A stretch of DNA of 41,039 bases from an uncultured Anaerolineae bacterium (lineage in GTDB: Bacteria; Chloroflexota; Anaerolineae; Anaerolineales; Villigracilaceae), in NCBI GenBank assembly GCA_903854805.1, contig CAINXK010000234.1:1-41039 (forward strand), in the 5' to 3' direction. The notes beneath the pieces are model-generated. The model was not told where the DNA came from, did no database searches, and was given only the letters and a program-made list of their open reading frames with translations. A program made the position numbers and the translations under genes. Below are positions 8,379 through 16,525 of this stretch, piece after piece; positions within the stretch are counted from its first letter, which is position 1, and each line of letters starts with the position of its first letter.

Positions 8379-9299
8379 ATGGCAGTGATGAAACCAGATC
8401 CTTCAGACGAGTCAACTTCTGGCCCGAATAAATTTATTTTTACCATTCGCATCCTGAGCACTTTCGATGAATTCCGTCGCGCTGAAATCATTCAGCGCGA
8501 TATCTGGGATATCACAGACTACACTGAAATCGTCCCGAAAGATGTGTTGATCATCGCACAAAAAAACGGCGGGTTGACTTTGGGCGCCTTTAATCCTGCC
8601 AATGAAATGGTTGGCGTCTTATTTGGTTTTCCAGGACGCAAACCTGACCAGCCATGGAAGCATTGTTCTCACATGATGGGAGTCATTCCAAGCTATCGCA
8701 CAGCCGGGATTGGTGAAGCACTCAAGAATTTCCAACGTGAAATTGTTCTTGGTCAGGGTCTGAACTTGATCACATGGACTGTCAATCCACTCGAAGGTGT
8801 CAACGCATCTTTGAACTTTGGGAAACTTGGGGTTATTTGCCGGCACTATTACCCCAATGCTTATGGAGAGATGACTGATGGACTGAACCACGGTCTACCT
8901 TCCGACCGTTTCGAAGTTGAATGGTGGCTAGACAGTCCACGAGTTATCCAACGCCTAACACAGAAATCAGGCCAAATTCGCCTGGCAGATCTAGTACATG
9001 CTAGTGCGAAGTTTATCAACAGAACTGTGCTAGAAAACGGTATACGTCTGCCAGGTAAAATCAACCTGGCAATTGACGCTCCAATACTGTTACTCGAAGT
9101 CCCTGCAAACTTTCAATCCATCAAAACTATTTCGCTAAGTAACGCCCTGGCCTGGATCGAATGTACGCGCTCAGTGTTTGAAACCTGTTTTGAAAATGAT
9201 TACATTATTTCTGAATTCATCAGCGAATCGAATTTGGCAGGGGAGCGCCGAAACTATTTTGTCTTACAACACGACCTGTCCAAAATACTTGATCACTGA
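8379..9299 (+). CDS. GNAT-superfamily-like protein (COG3375 type), last gene of the amino-acid ABC operon
   Basis: This roughly 306-residue protein resembles the predicted GNAT acetyltransferase family COG3375. The N-terminal half carries an acyltransferase-like core: ETVP-like YTEIVPKDVLIIAQ, a strand AFNPANEMVGVLFGF and HMMGVIPSYRTAGIGEALK, the last resembling the acetyl-CoA-binding R/QxxGxG/A loop. It then has ITWTVNPLEGVNASLNFGKL. The C-terminal half has no recognised motif. The start is uncertain, with an ATG at 8379 or 8388; both follow the ATPase stop by only a few bases and neither has a strong Shine-Dalgarno sequence. Being in the transport operon suggests it modifies the imported amino acid or a derivative. 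Relatives elsewhere sit beside N-acylamino-acid racemases; that association is from family knowledge. Confidence 0.75.
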   Translation: MAVMKPDPSDESTSGPNKFIFTIRILSTFDEFRRAEIIQRDIWDITDYTEIVPKDVLIIAQKNGGLTLGAFNPANEMVGVLFGFPGRKPDQPWKHCSHMMGVIPSYRTAGIGEALKNFQREIVLGQGLNLITWTVNPLEGVNASLNFGKLGVICRHYYPNAYGEMTDGLNHGLPSDRFEVEWWLDSPRVIQRLTQKSGQIRLADLVHASAKFINRTVLENGIRLPGKINLAIDAPILLLEVPANFQSIKTISLSNALAWIECTRSVFETCFENDYIISEFISESNLAGERRNYFVLQHDLSKILDH

Positions 9300-9479
9300 G
9301 TCTCAATCTGCACCAAACCAACATCAAAACCAGACCGCGCTTTAGCCATCAATTGATAAAAGTAGTTATGCGATGCAACAATACATCAGGGGGAAGCTCA
9401 AACATGCTCACCGCAGGCTGTATTTGGTAAATTAACATCTACCATCCCACCGCTAATAGAAAGCTAGAGAATGTGACCC

Positions 9480-9848
9480 ATGCAATTTACTGATGCTGAA
9501 CTTACTGATTTACTCAAGCAACCTGGCCCACTTTGGCTTGAAAATGCTGATTTGGGTGAGGCTGATCTGACTGGTATAAACTTGCGCGGCGCAAACCTGA
9601 GTGGAGCCAACCTGCGTGTGGCCTATTTGGAAGGAGCGGATTTAACCGGCGCAAACCTGAGCAAGGCTGATCTACGCGAAGCAGAGTTTTTCCAGGCCAA
9701 GTTATCGGGTGCCAACTTGAGCGGAGCTGACATGACCGATGCCAACCTGGTGGGGGCTGACCTCGATGGATCAAAATATGATAACAAAACAATCTGGCCG
9801 GCCGGTTTCGATCCCGAAAATGTCGACGCAATTAAAATAAATTTATAA
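9480..9848 (+). CDS. Pentapeptide-repeat protein
   Basis: This 122-residue protein contains about 14 tandem A(D/N)LxX pentapeptides between residues 18 and 98 (for example [20 protein letters not shown]). These fold into a right-handed quadrilateral beta-helix. A short N-terminal segment ([14 protein letters not shown]) precedes them and a WPAGFDPEN tail follows, as in many small single-domain members. There is no signal peptide or membrane segment, so it is probably cytoplasmic. Some relatives mimic DNA and protect gyrase, but most have no known role and nothing here indicates one. It lies alone with a 180-base gap upstream that holds no recognised feature. Confidence 0.88.
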   Translation: MQFTDAELTDLLKQPGPLWLENADLGEADLTGINLRGANLSGANLRVAYLEGADLTGANLSKADLREAEFFQAKLSGANLSGADMTDANLVGADLDGSKYDNKTIWPAGFDPENVDAIKINL

Positions 9849-10180
9849 AATTTTAAGGATAGAACCACTTTTTTCTTATAAAATAAAATTTCGGCGCAAT
9901 TATAGGCATCTATTCCAGATTAGCGAAATTCCCAGGTAAAATAAGCGCGCCAAGACAAAAATATCCTATCTGAGCCTACCTATCGAAAAGATTTTTTAGT
10001 TTGGAGAACGGCTGGCCCTATTTTACAAACTATTTTGGCGATACATTAGTCCAAAATTAGGGTCACCAGCGAATATAGGTAGATAAACCATCAACGCAGA
10101 AGCAAGCCATCTTTAGGAAAGGCCAGTTCACACGCCTTATCGAGCTTTGGAGTGCTTCGAATAAGAAGTAAAGGTAGATC
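9849..10180. other. Gene-free AT-rich stretch before the beta-CASP gene
   Basis: No gene is seen. The stretch holds an imperfect inverted repeat (CTATTTTGG near 10029 and CCAAAATTAG near 10051) that could be an operator or weak hairpin. An AAAGG ribosome binding site lies just before 10181. No clear -35/-10 pair was found. Confidence 0.4.
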
Positions 10181-12955
10181 ATGAAAATAACATTTCTCGG
10201 CGGTGCGGACGAAGTCGGCGCAAGCGGAACCCTGGTTGAAACCGCAGGGCGGCGCATACTGGTAGACTGTGGCATTCGCCCTTCTCCAAAAGCAAACGGC
10301 GGTCTGGCTGCTGACCAGCTTCCTGACCTGAGCCAGCTTGAAAACGGCACGGGAAAACTAGATGCTGTGCTGGTTACCCATGCCCATACTGACCACACTG
10401 GCGCGCTGGAGCTGGTAATGGAACGTTTCCCGGACGTGCCTGTCTACGCCACGGCACCGACGATTGCACTTACGCGTGTGCTGCACCAGGATTCGCGCCG
10501 AATCATGCAAAGTCGGCTGGATGAAGAAGGAGAGCTCCCGCTTTATGATGAGGTCGCCATCCAACGCCTGATGGCAGCCATGGTTCCCGTGGCATTCAAG
10601 ACTCGTCTGGCATTGGCAGATGCTCTGGCTGTTACGTTTTTTCCCGCCGGGCACATCGCCGGAGCAGCCATGCTCGGACTGGAAAGCCCTGAAGGCAACC
10701 TGCTGATCAGCGGAGATTTTTCCATTTCACCCCAGCGCACGGTGGATGGCGCCCGCCCGCCGGCCTTCCGCCCGGATGCTTTTATTGTCGAAAGCACCTA
10801 TGGTGGGCGCCTGCACGCAAACCGCGCCGTCCAAGAACGCAAGCTAATCGAAACTGTCGCCCAGGTTACTACGGCAGGTGGAAAAGTGCTTATTCCTGCT
10901 TTTGGTCTGGGCCGCGCCCAAGAAATCCTGCTCATCCTGGCTGAATACCAGCGCCGCGGCGAACTTCCAACTGTCCCTGTCTGGGCTGATGGCATGGTAC
11001 GAGCCATTTGCCAGGCCTACCAGTCGTTTGGCGATGCCTTGCCCTTACCTTTGCAGGAGCGTGGAGCACAGTTTTTCAATAACAACATTCGCCCGGTGGC
11101 TTCTGCAGACCAGCGCAATGCTATTCTATGGAACCCTGGCCCAGTTGTAATCGTCTCAAGTTCGGGCATGCTGGCGGGTGGGCCTTCGCTTAGTTACGCC
11201 CGCGCGCTGGCTGGCAAACCAGAACATGCCATCCTGCTGACTGGCTACCAGGATGAAGAATCGCCCGGACGCCGCCTTCAGAAACTTGGAGAGCGCGGCT
11301 CAGGCTCCATCCGTCTCGGGGCCGAAAAGGTCGACGTGCAATGTAGAATCGCCACCTACTCACTTTCCGCACATGCCGATGAATCGCAAATAATCAGCCT
11401 GACCGAAACGCTCAACCCCGAGCATGTCTTCCTGGTCCACGGTGATTTCAATGCCCGAACCAGCCTGGAGAAGGCTCTCAGCGATCGCCAGCGTATCGTT
11501 CATCTGCCTCAGGCTGGACAGTCATTCGAACTAAAATTTGAAAATCGGGCTCGTTTTATCAAGCCTGAAACACTCGACCCACGTACGCGCCAGCGTGAAC
11601 AGAACCAACAACGGCGCGAGAAAATGGTCGAATTTACCGGCGCGGCTGGCAAATGGATCGTGTTCAAGGGAGAATCAATCGCTCCTGCACTTTGCCTTGC
11701 TGTGGAAAGCGACCATCTCTGGATGGAAATCGCCCCCGGACTGGAACAGGCAATCTACCCGGAAGCAGTGCTTGCTGTCATGGGAGATACTGCCCCTACT
11801 CCAGCTGAATTAACCCACTTTCTGCCTCATTCAACTATCGCAGCCGTCATGGAGCCTAACCAGGCTTTGAGCACCGCCAATGGGCATTTTCCAATAGCAG
11901 CACGGATGCGCAAGAGCGGTTACAGGCTGGCTGATCACATCCTGACCCTGACCTTCGATTTTCCTGATGCCGCCCGCCAAGAATATGTTGAATTGATCAC
12001 TACATTGGAGCAAATTACCGGCTGGCACGTGGAAGTAACTGCCGAAACCAACCAGGCAGCTCTAAATGCCCTGGCGCGCGAGGTGTTACCAGACGAAATA
12101 CAAATTATCAAGGGCCCAGCCATCCATCGTGAACAAAAAAGTGTGGTCGTGACTGTTACGCGCCAGGCTTCCAATGACTTTGTGATTGCTGAAATCTGTA
12201 ACCGTTTCGCCCACACCAGCGGCTGGGAATTAAACATTAACGAATTATCGCAAAGCGTGGCTGTGCCAATTTTTCTCCCGCATGAAGGTCAACGCCTGGA
12301 AATCAACGCCGCCTATGGCTTGATTAAATCTACCCTGGAAGGCAGCACCCTTTACAGGTCAAGCTTGAAAGGTGATGAAATTGTGCTGTCATTCATTTCC
12401 AGGCAAGTTGCTGAGCGTTACCAATCTAAAATCACCGAGCTTGAAACTCAAACTGGCTGGTCATTGAATATTAATCCTCAGCCTAATCAAGGCGCGATCC
12501 TGGACACCGCCCGCACTCTGCTCGCCAAAGCTGGCCTGATCATCAGTAAAGGTCCGGGCATTTACCCGGAAAAGACCGAGGTCAGCGTAAGCCTGGCAAC
12601 AGCATCACCAGTTGAACTTCTGGCCGATCTATCCGAAGCATTCGAGCAGCAGACCGGGTATCAACTGAGAATCGTCCTTGCTCAAGCTCAAACCCAAAGC
12701 CCGAAGGCCCAAATTGGATATCCCGAAGTTATCGAGGTGCCCATTCACCGCATTCGCCTGACCGGGTATCACCAGAGCATCAGTTTAGACTCCACTAAAC
12801 TGCAAAAAGCCATCGAACGCGCTAGGCTGATGGGTATCAATCCACCTGTACAGCTGCGCCGCACCCGCGAAGGCTATGTTCTATCAGATGGTCTCTACCG
12901 CCTGCGTGCTGCTGAAGCCATCGGCCTGGAGCGCATCCCAGCAATCGTGGAATAA
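10181..12955 (+). CDS. Beta-CASP metallo-hydrolase (RNase J/CPSF-like) with repeat domains and C-terminal ParB-like domain
   Basis: This is a 924-residue cytoplasmic protein. Residues 1 to about 455 form a metallo-beta-lactamase/beta-CASP nuclease core. It has THAHTDH (His67, His69, Asp71, His72), LLISGDFS, a beta-CASP segment PAFGLGRAQEILLIL, SLSAHADESQI and FLVHGD. Such enzymes process or degrade RNA. The following part is unusual. Two related units near residues 580-660 and 730-808 share the pattern of a helix ending in TGW, then NQ.A, AR.LL, I.KGP.I and V.V, which might be KH-like. The last 75 or so residues (from VIEVPIHRIRLTGY to YVLSDGLYRLRAAEAIGLE) resemble a ParB/Srx-type domain. It is far longer than the roughly 450-550 residues of ordinary family members. 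Start ATG follows AAAGG. The gene appears monocistronic. Confidence 0.85.
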   Translation: MKITFLGGADEVGASGTLVETAGRRILVDCGIRPSPKANGGLAADQLPDLSQLENGTGKLDAVLVTHAHTDHTGALELVMERFPDVPVYATAPTIALTRVLHQDSRRIMQSRLDEEGELPLYDEVAIQRLMAAMVPVAFKTRLALADALAVTFFPAGHIAGAAMLGLESPEGNLLISGDFSISPQRTVDGARPPAFRPDAFIVESTYGGRLHANRAVQERKLIETVAQVTTAGGKVLIPAFGLGRAQEILLILAEYQRRGELPTVPVWADGMVRAICQAYQSFGDALPLPLQERGAQFFNNNIRPVASADQRNAILWNPGPVVIVSSSGMLAGGPSLSYARALAGKPEHAILLTGYQDEESPGRRLQKLGERGSGSIRLGAEKVDVQCRIATYSLSAHADESQIISLTETLNPEHVFLVHGDFNARTSLEKALSDRQRIVHLPQAGQSFELKFENRARFIKPETLDPRTRQREQNQQRREKMVEFTGAAGKWIVFKGESIAPALCLAVESDHLWMEIAPGLEQAIYPEAVLAVMGDTAPTPAELTHFLPHSTIAAVMEPNQALSTANGHFPIAARMRKSGYRLADHILTLTFDFPDAARQEYVELITTLEQITGWHVEVTAETNQAALNALAREVLPDEIQIIKGPAIHREQKSVVVTVTRQASNDFVIAEICNRFAHTSGWELNINELSQSVAVPIFLPHEGQRLEINAAYGLIKSTLEGSTLYRSSLKGDEIVLSFISRQVAERYQSKITELETQTGWSLNINPQPNQGAILDTARTLLAKAGLIISKGPGIYPEKTEVSVSLATASPVELLADLSEAFEQQTGYQLRIVLAQAQTQSPKAQIGYPEVIEVPIHRIRLTGYHQSISLDSTKLQKAIERARLMGINPPVQLRRTREGYVLSDGLYRLRAAEAIGLERIPAIVE

Positions 12956-13105
12956 GGCCAAATTCCACCAAAATATGGAATGGATACTGATGCTCATATT
13001 AAGAACAAGGAACTGCTTGCTCGAAACTTCGCTATTGCGACAAGTCAATGCAAATTAGGGACGCCCGTAACAAGAAAATTACAGAGGTATCATGCTAATT
13101 CACCC

Positions 13106-13134
13106 TTGACACTCTAAATTGTCGGTGATATAAA
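13106..13134 (+). promoter_or_regulatory. Promoter of the methionine operon
   Basis: TTGACA at 13106-13111 and TATAAA at 13129-13134 are separated by exactly 17 bases, a near-consensus sigma-70 promoter. Transcription would begin near 13141, so the leader would contain the whole SAM riboswitch. Confidence 0.85.
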
Positions 13135-13158
13135 CCAAAATTAACAATTCAATATTAG

Positions 13159-13264
13159 CTCTTATCCAGAGAGGCGGAGGGACCGGCCCTACGAAGCCTC
13201 GACAACCTGACCATTCCCATGAGTCAAGGTGCCAATTCCGGCAGTACGATCTGGAAGATGAGAG
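13159..13264 (+). promoter_or_regulatory. SAM-I (S-box) riboswitch
   Basis: The conserved S-box core is present in order: CTTATCCAGAG, GGCGGAGGGACCGGCCC, GAAGCCTCGACAACC, AAGGTGCCAATTCC and GCAG. The ends pair as the P1 stem (CTCTTATC at 13159-13166 with GATGAGAG at 13257-13264, one G-U pair). It lies between a promoter and an intrinsic terminator ahead of metY. The expected action is SAM-dependent premature termination of the metY-metA transcript. Confidence 0.95.
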
Positions 13265-13278
13265 GATGGTAATGTGCG

Positions 13279-13320
13279 TATACTTCTTCTTATTCCATTC
13301 AGAAGAAGTATATTTTTTTT
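13279..13320 (+). terminator. Riboswitch-controlled intrinsic terminator
   Basis: Perfect 12-bp arms (TATACTTCTTCT at 13279-13290 and its complement at 13301-13312) with a 10-base loop are followed by eight T residues. The hairpin begins 15 bases after the SAM riboswitch P1 stem and precedes the metY ribosome binding site, so it is the expression platform. Confidence 0.9.
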
Positions 13321-13368
13321 CTGGGTAAGGCAAACCAATACGAGAATCAACACCAGGAGAATATTTTC

Positions 13369-14658
13369 ATGACTGCTCAATCTCGAAAGTACGGTTTTGC
13401 AACTCGCCAGCTGCATTCTGGTTATAGCCCTGACCCTGTTACTGGCAGCCGTGCAGTACCCCTATACCAGACCACCAGCTACCAGTTTAAAAACACGGAA
13501 CATGCGGCAAATTTGTTTGCCCTCAAAGAACTGGGGAACATTTATACCCGTTTGATGAATCCGACCACCGATGTACTGGAGCAGCGCATCTCCGATCTCG
13601 AAGGTGGCGTGGGCGCACTGGCTGCGTCTTCCGGGCATGCCGCTCAGGCGCAGGCCATCTTCACCTTGTGCGAAGCAGGTGACCACATTGTCAGCAGCAG
13701 CCGTTTATACGGCGGCACATACAACCAGTTCAATTACACGCTGCGCAGGTTGGGCATCGATGTCACTTTTGTTGACCCGGGCGATCCACAAAATTTCGAG
13801 AAGGCTATTCGATCCAACACCAAGGTCTTGTATGGCGAGACACTCGGCAACCCGGATATTTCGGTATTCCCATTTGAAGAAGTGGCAGCCATTGCCCAAA
13901 AGCACAAGATTGTATTGATGATCGATAATACATTCGCCACTCCTTACCTTTTCCGCCCATTTGAATGGGGCGCCAATGTCATCACCCACAGCACCACCAA
14001 ATTCATTGGCGGTCACGGCACCAGCATCGGCGGCATGATCGTGGATGGTGGCAACTTCGATTGGACCAGCGGTCGCTTTCCCAACTTCACCGAACCAGAC
14101 CCTTCTTATCATGGATTGGTATATGCCAGCCTGCTTGGGGCCGGATTGCCTCCTTTCATCATCAAAGCCCGCGTGCAAGTCTTGCGCGACATTGGCGCAT
14201 GCCAATCTCCCTTCAACAGCTGGCAGACCATCCAGGGCGTTGAAACACTCAGCTTACGCGTTGAACGCCATGTCCAAAATGCCCAGGCCGTGGCAGAATA
14301 CCTGGAAAATCACCCCAGGGTCAGCTGGGTCAAATATCCTGGCCTAAAAAGCCACCCAGATTACAATCGTGCCAAAAAATATCTTCCCAAAGGCTCCGGC
14401 TCAATTCTGGGCTTTGGTATTAAGGGTGGCGCGCAGGCCGGCAAGAAATTTATCGAAAGCTTGCAGCTCTTCAGCCACCTGGCCAACGTAGGTGATGCCA
14501 AATCACTGGCCATTCACCCTGCCACAACCACGCACAGCCAATTAAGCGAAACTGAACAGATATCGGCCGGTGTCAGCCCCGATTTTATCCGCCTGAGCAT
14601 TGGCATCGAAGATATCGAAGACATCCTTTGGGATCTAGGCCAGGCGCTGGAAGCATAA
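13369..14658 (+). CDS. metY: O-acetylhomoserine sulfhydrylase (aminocarboxypropyltransferase)
   Basis: This 429-residue PLP enzyme of the Cys/Met metabolism family converts O-acetylhomoserine and sulfide (or methanethiol) to homocysteine (or methionine) in the cytoplasm. The PLP lysine is Lys211 in HSTTKFIGGHGTSIGG. Other family segments are PLYQTTSYQF, YTRLMNPTTDVLEQRI, SSGHAAQAQAIF and a C-terminal AIHPATTTHSQL with the substrate-carboxylate region. The length and the long insert with FDWTSGRFPNFTEPDPSYHG separate MetY from the shorter MetB/MetC enzymes. The start follows CAGGAGA. The SAM riboswitch upstream and metA downstream fix its role in direct sulfhydrylation. Confidence 0.96.
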   Translation: MTAQSRKYGFATRQLHSGYSPDPVTGSRAVPLYQTTSYQFKNTEHAANLFALKELGNIYTRLMNPTTDVLEQRISDLEGGVGALAASSGHAAQAQAIFTLCEAGDHIVSSSRLYGGTYNQFNYTLRRLGIDVTFVDPGDPQNFEKAIRSNTKVLYGETLGNPDISVFPFEEVAAIAQKHKIVLMIDNTFATPYLFRPFEWGANVITHSTTKFIGGHGTSIGGMIVDGGNFDWTSGRFPNFTEPDPSYHGLVYASLLGAGLPPFIIKARVQVLRDIGACQSPFNSWQTIQGVETLSLRVERHVQNAQAVAEYLENHPRVSWVKYPGLKSHPDYNRAKKYLPKGSGSILGFGIKGGAQAGKKFIESLQLFSHLANVGDAKSLAIHPATTTHSQLSETEQISAGVSPDFIRLSIGIEDIEDILWDLGQALEA

Positions 14659-14668
14659 AAAACAAACC

Positions 14669-14702
14669 TGCAAACCGGTAGATCGCTATCTACCAGTTTG
14701 CA
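14669..14702 (+). other. Intra-operon hairpin between metY and metA
   Basis: Arms 14669-14683 and 14688-14702 pair over 15 positions with one mismatch and a four-base loop (CGCT). No T-run follows, and the metA ribosome binding site (GAAAGGAAAG) begins about 10 bases later. It resembles the hairpin at 6718-6752 in size and placement, and probably affects mRNA stability or partial read-through. Confidence 0.7.
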
Positions 14703-14724
14703 CTTGGAATGAAAGGAAAGTGCC

Positions 14725-15666
14725 ATGCCAGTAAAAATTCCGAATACCCTGCCCGCCCGAGCCATCCTGGAATCAGAAAATGTATTTATCATGGGCGAAG
14801 AACGCGCCGAGCACCAGGACATCCGGCCTCTGCACGTGGCCATCCTTAACCTGATGCCGACAAAAATTGCCACCGAGACACAGCTTCTGCGCCTTTTAGG
14901 CAATTCTTCCTTGCAGGTAGATGTAACCCTGCTGCACACCGCCACGCATGAGGCCAAAAACACCGATGCCGAACACCTACTCAATCATTATGCCACTTTT
15001 GAGGATGTGCGCTCCCAGAAATTCGACGGATTGATCATCACCGGCGCGCCGGTGGAACAAATTGAATTTGAAGAAGTGGATTATTGGCACGAATTGATGC
15101 GCATCATGGATTGGGCAGAGACAAACGTTGAGTCCACCTTCTACATCTGTTGGGGAGCGCAGGCAGGCTTGTATCACCGTTACGGTATTCCCAAATACCC
15201 ACTTCCTGCCAAGATGTTTGGCGTGTTTGAACATCAAACACTCATTCCTACAGAAAAATTAATGCGCGGTTTTGATGATACTTTCCTGGCACCGCATTCG
15301 CGCCATACAGAAATCAGGCGTGCGGATCTGGAAAAAGTGCCCGAACTGCAGATTTTGGCAGAATCAAATAAGGCTGGCGTTTACATCGTTGGCACAAAAG
15401 ATGGGCGGCACTTGTTTATCACCGGCCACTCTGAATATGATCCATTGACCCTTAAAGGCGAGTACGACCGTGACGTAAACAAGGGCCTACCAATCAATAT
15501 TCCGGATAATTATTACCCCAATGACGACCCAACCAGTATTCCACAGGTTCGCTGGCGGGGCCACGCGAACTTGCTCTATGCCAACTGGTTGAATTATTAT
15601 GTTTACCAGGTCACACCTTACGACCCCAGGCAGATACCGAGCGGCGCCATCCACAGCGATTTTTGA
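14725..15666 (+). CDS. metA: Homoserine O-acyltransferase of the MetA family, predicted acetyl-CoA specific
   Basis: This 313-residue enzyme acylates the hydroxyl of homoserine, the first committed step to methionine. It belongs to the MetA (HTS) fold with catalytic Cys142 in [13 protein letters not shown] and the His235/Glu237 pair in ITGHSEYDP. Residue 111 in [16 protein letters not shown] is Glu. Published work on MetA showed that Glu at this position gives acetyl-CoA specificity and Gly gives succinyl-CoA. I therefore predict O-acetylhomoserine as product, which is what the upstream MetY needs. The start follows GAAAGG and the protein is full length. It shares the SAM-riboswitch-controlled transcript with metY, and a terminator follows. 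Confidence 0.95.
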   Translation: MPVKIPNTLPARAILESENVFIMGEERAEHQDIRPLHVAILNLMPTKIATETQLLRLLGNSSLQVDVTLLHTATHEAKNTDAEHLLNHYATFEDVRSQKFDGLIITGAPVEQIEFEEVDYWHELMRIMDWAETNVESTFYICWGAQAGLYHRYGIPKYPLPAKMFGVFEHQTLIPTEKLMRGFDDTFLAPHSRHTEIRRADLEKVPELQILAESNKAGVYIVGTKDGRHLFITGHSEYDPLTLKGEYDRDVNKGLPINIPDNYYPNDDPTSIPQVRWRGHANLLYANWLNYYVYQVTPYDPRQIPSGAIHSDF

Positions 15667-15717
15667 ACCGGGGAAACACTGCCACAACAGTCAAAATAGT
15701 TTTACTCGACAAAATAC

Positions 15718-15760
15718 CTATCGAAAAATCGGGGGCAGGCTGTCCCCGATTTTTCGATAG
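15718..15760 (+). terminator. Terminator after metA
   Basis: Perfect 17-bp arms (15718-15734 and 15744-15760) with a nine-base loop. The GC-rich top of the stem (CGGGG) is followed within the descending arm by ATTTTT, the layout of a bidirectional intrinsic terminator. It ends the met operon. Confidence 0.8.
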
Positions 15761-16138
15761 AAAATCACTTTCCAGCTCTGCGCCTGAGGAAAAAAGTATC
15801 TGCCTTTTAATTATCCCGGATGGCTTCCCGGTTCCCTATCAACCTACACAGAAAGTTCAAGACTTCTTCAAACAACCAGTACCGCTCTATGATCACTGGC
15901 TATGGTGATCAAACCATGTCCGACATGCGCACATCCCAGGATATATCACACGAATGGATGGGCAAAATGGAAGCTGCGCATTTGTAGTGATGAGCCTTAA
16001 GGGTTAGAATGAATAAGACAATAAAAATTAAACCTGTTGTCCGGAATAAGAAGTAGGTTATGTATTTTTGATATATTCTTCGCTGAAATAAAGCAGGTGT
16101 ACCAAAATGACCATTTCGCCGTTTTTAAAGGAGACACT
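15761..16138. other. Gene-free stretch between metA and the DUF1232 gene
   Basis: No gene is recognised. An 81-codon frame at 15663-15908 runs through the metA terminator and lacks a ribosome binding site, so it was not called. No strong promoter was identified for the downstream pair. Confidence 0.4.
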
Positions 16139-16525
16139 ATGGCCCGAAAACCTTCACAGCGTATCATCCCTACCCAGGGCGGAATTTTACAGGAATTATC
16201 TCTGCGCGCAAGACTTATTTTTAGACTGATTGCAGACCCGCGGGTCAGCCCATGGGTAAAACTCGTCCCAATTGCCGGCTTGATCTATTGGATCTCACCA
16301 TTCGATCTGATTATGGGTATTCCGGGGATCGACGCCGTTGACGATGTCGCAATCCTATATTTTGCCCAGTATATGTTCATCGAACTTTGCCCGCCGGAAG
16401 TGGTGCTGGAAATATCAAAAAACCTCGCCGGTAGCAATAACAGCGTCATCGATAATGTCGATAGCCAGGATGAAGAGATCGTTGATGGCGAAGCAACCGA
16501 CATTACTGAAAAATCGGAGCGCTGA
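16139..16525 (+). CDS. DUF1232 (YkvA-like) membrane-associated protein
   Basis: This 128-residue protein carries the DUF1232 core: RLIADPRVSPWVKLVPIAGLIYWISPFDLI, where the SP.D motif follows a hydrophobic helix. It then has PGIDAVDDVAILYFAQYMFI, a second hydrophobic stretch with an acidic pair. The C-terminus is acidic and probably disordered. The start is the ATG at 16139 after AAAGGAG; an upstream open extension lacks support. Its stop overlaps the next start (TGATG), so the two genes are translationally coupled. The family is widespread, small and of unknown function; coupling to a secreted sugar dehydrogenase does not suggest a clear role. Confidence 0.82.
   Translation: MARKPSQRIIPTQGGILQELSLRARLIFRLIADPRVSPWVKLVPIAGLIYWISPFDLIMGIPGIDAVDDVAILYFAQYMFIELCPPEVVLEISKNLAGSNNSVIDNVDSQDEEIVDGEATDITEKSER

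Noticed and set aside
13705..14205. 166-codon open frame on the minus strand
   Set aside because: It is antisense to metY and shows no conserved pattern.
15663..15908. 81-codon frame after metA
   Set aside because: It runs through the metA terminator hairpin, lacks a Shine-Dalgarno sequence and has no conserved features.
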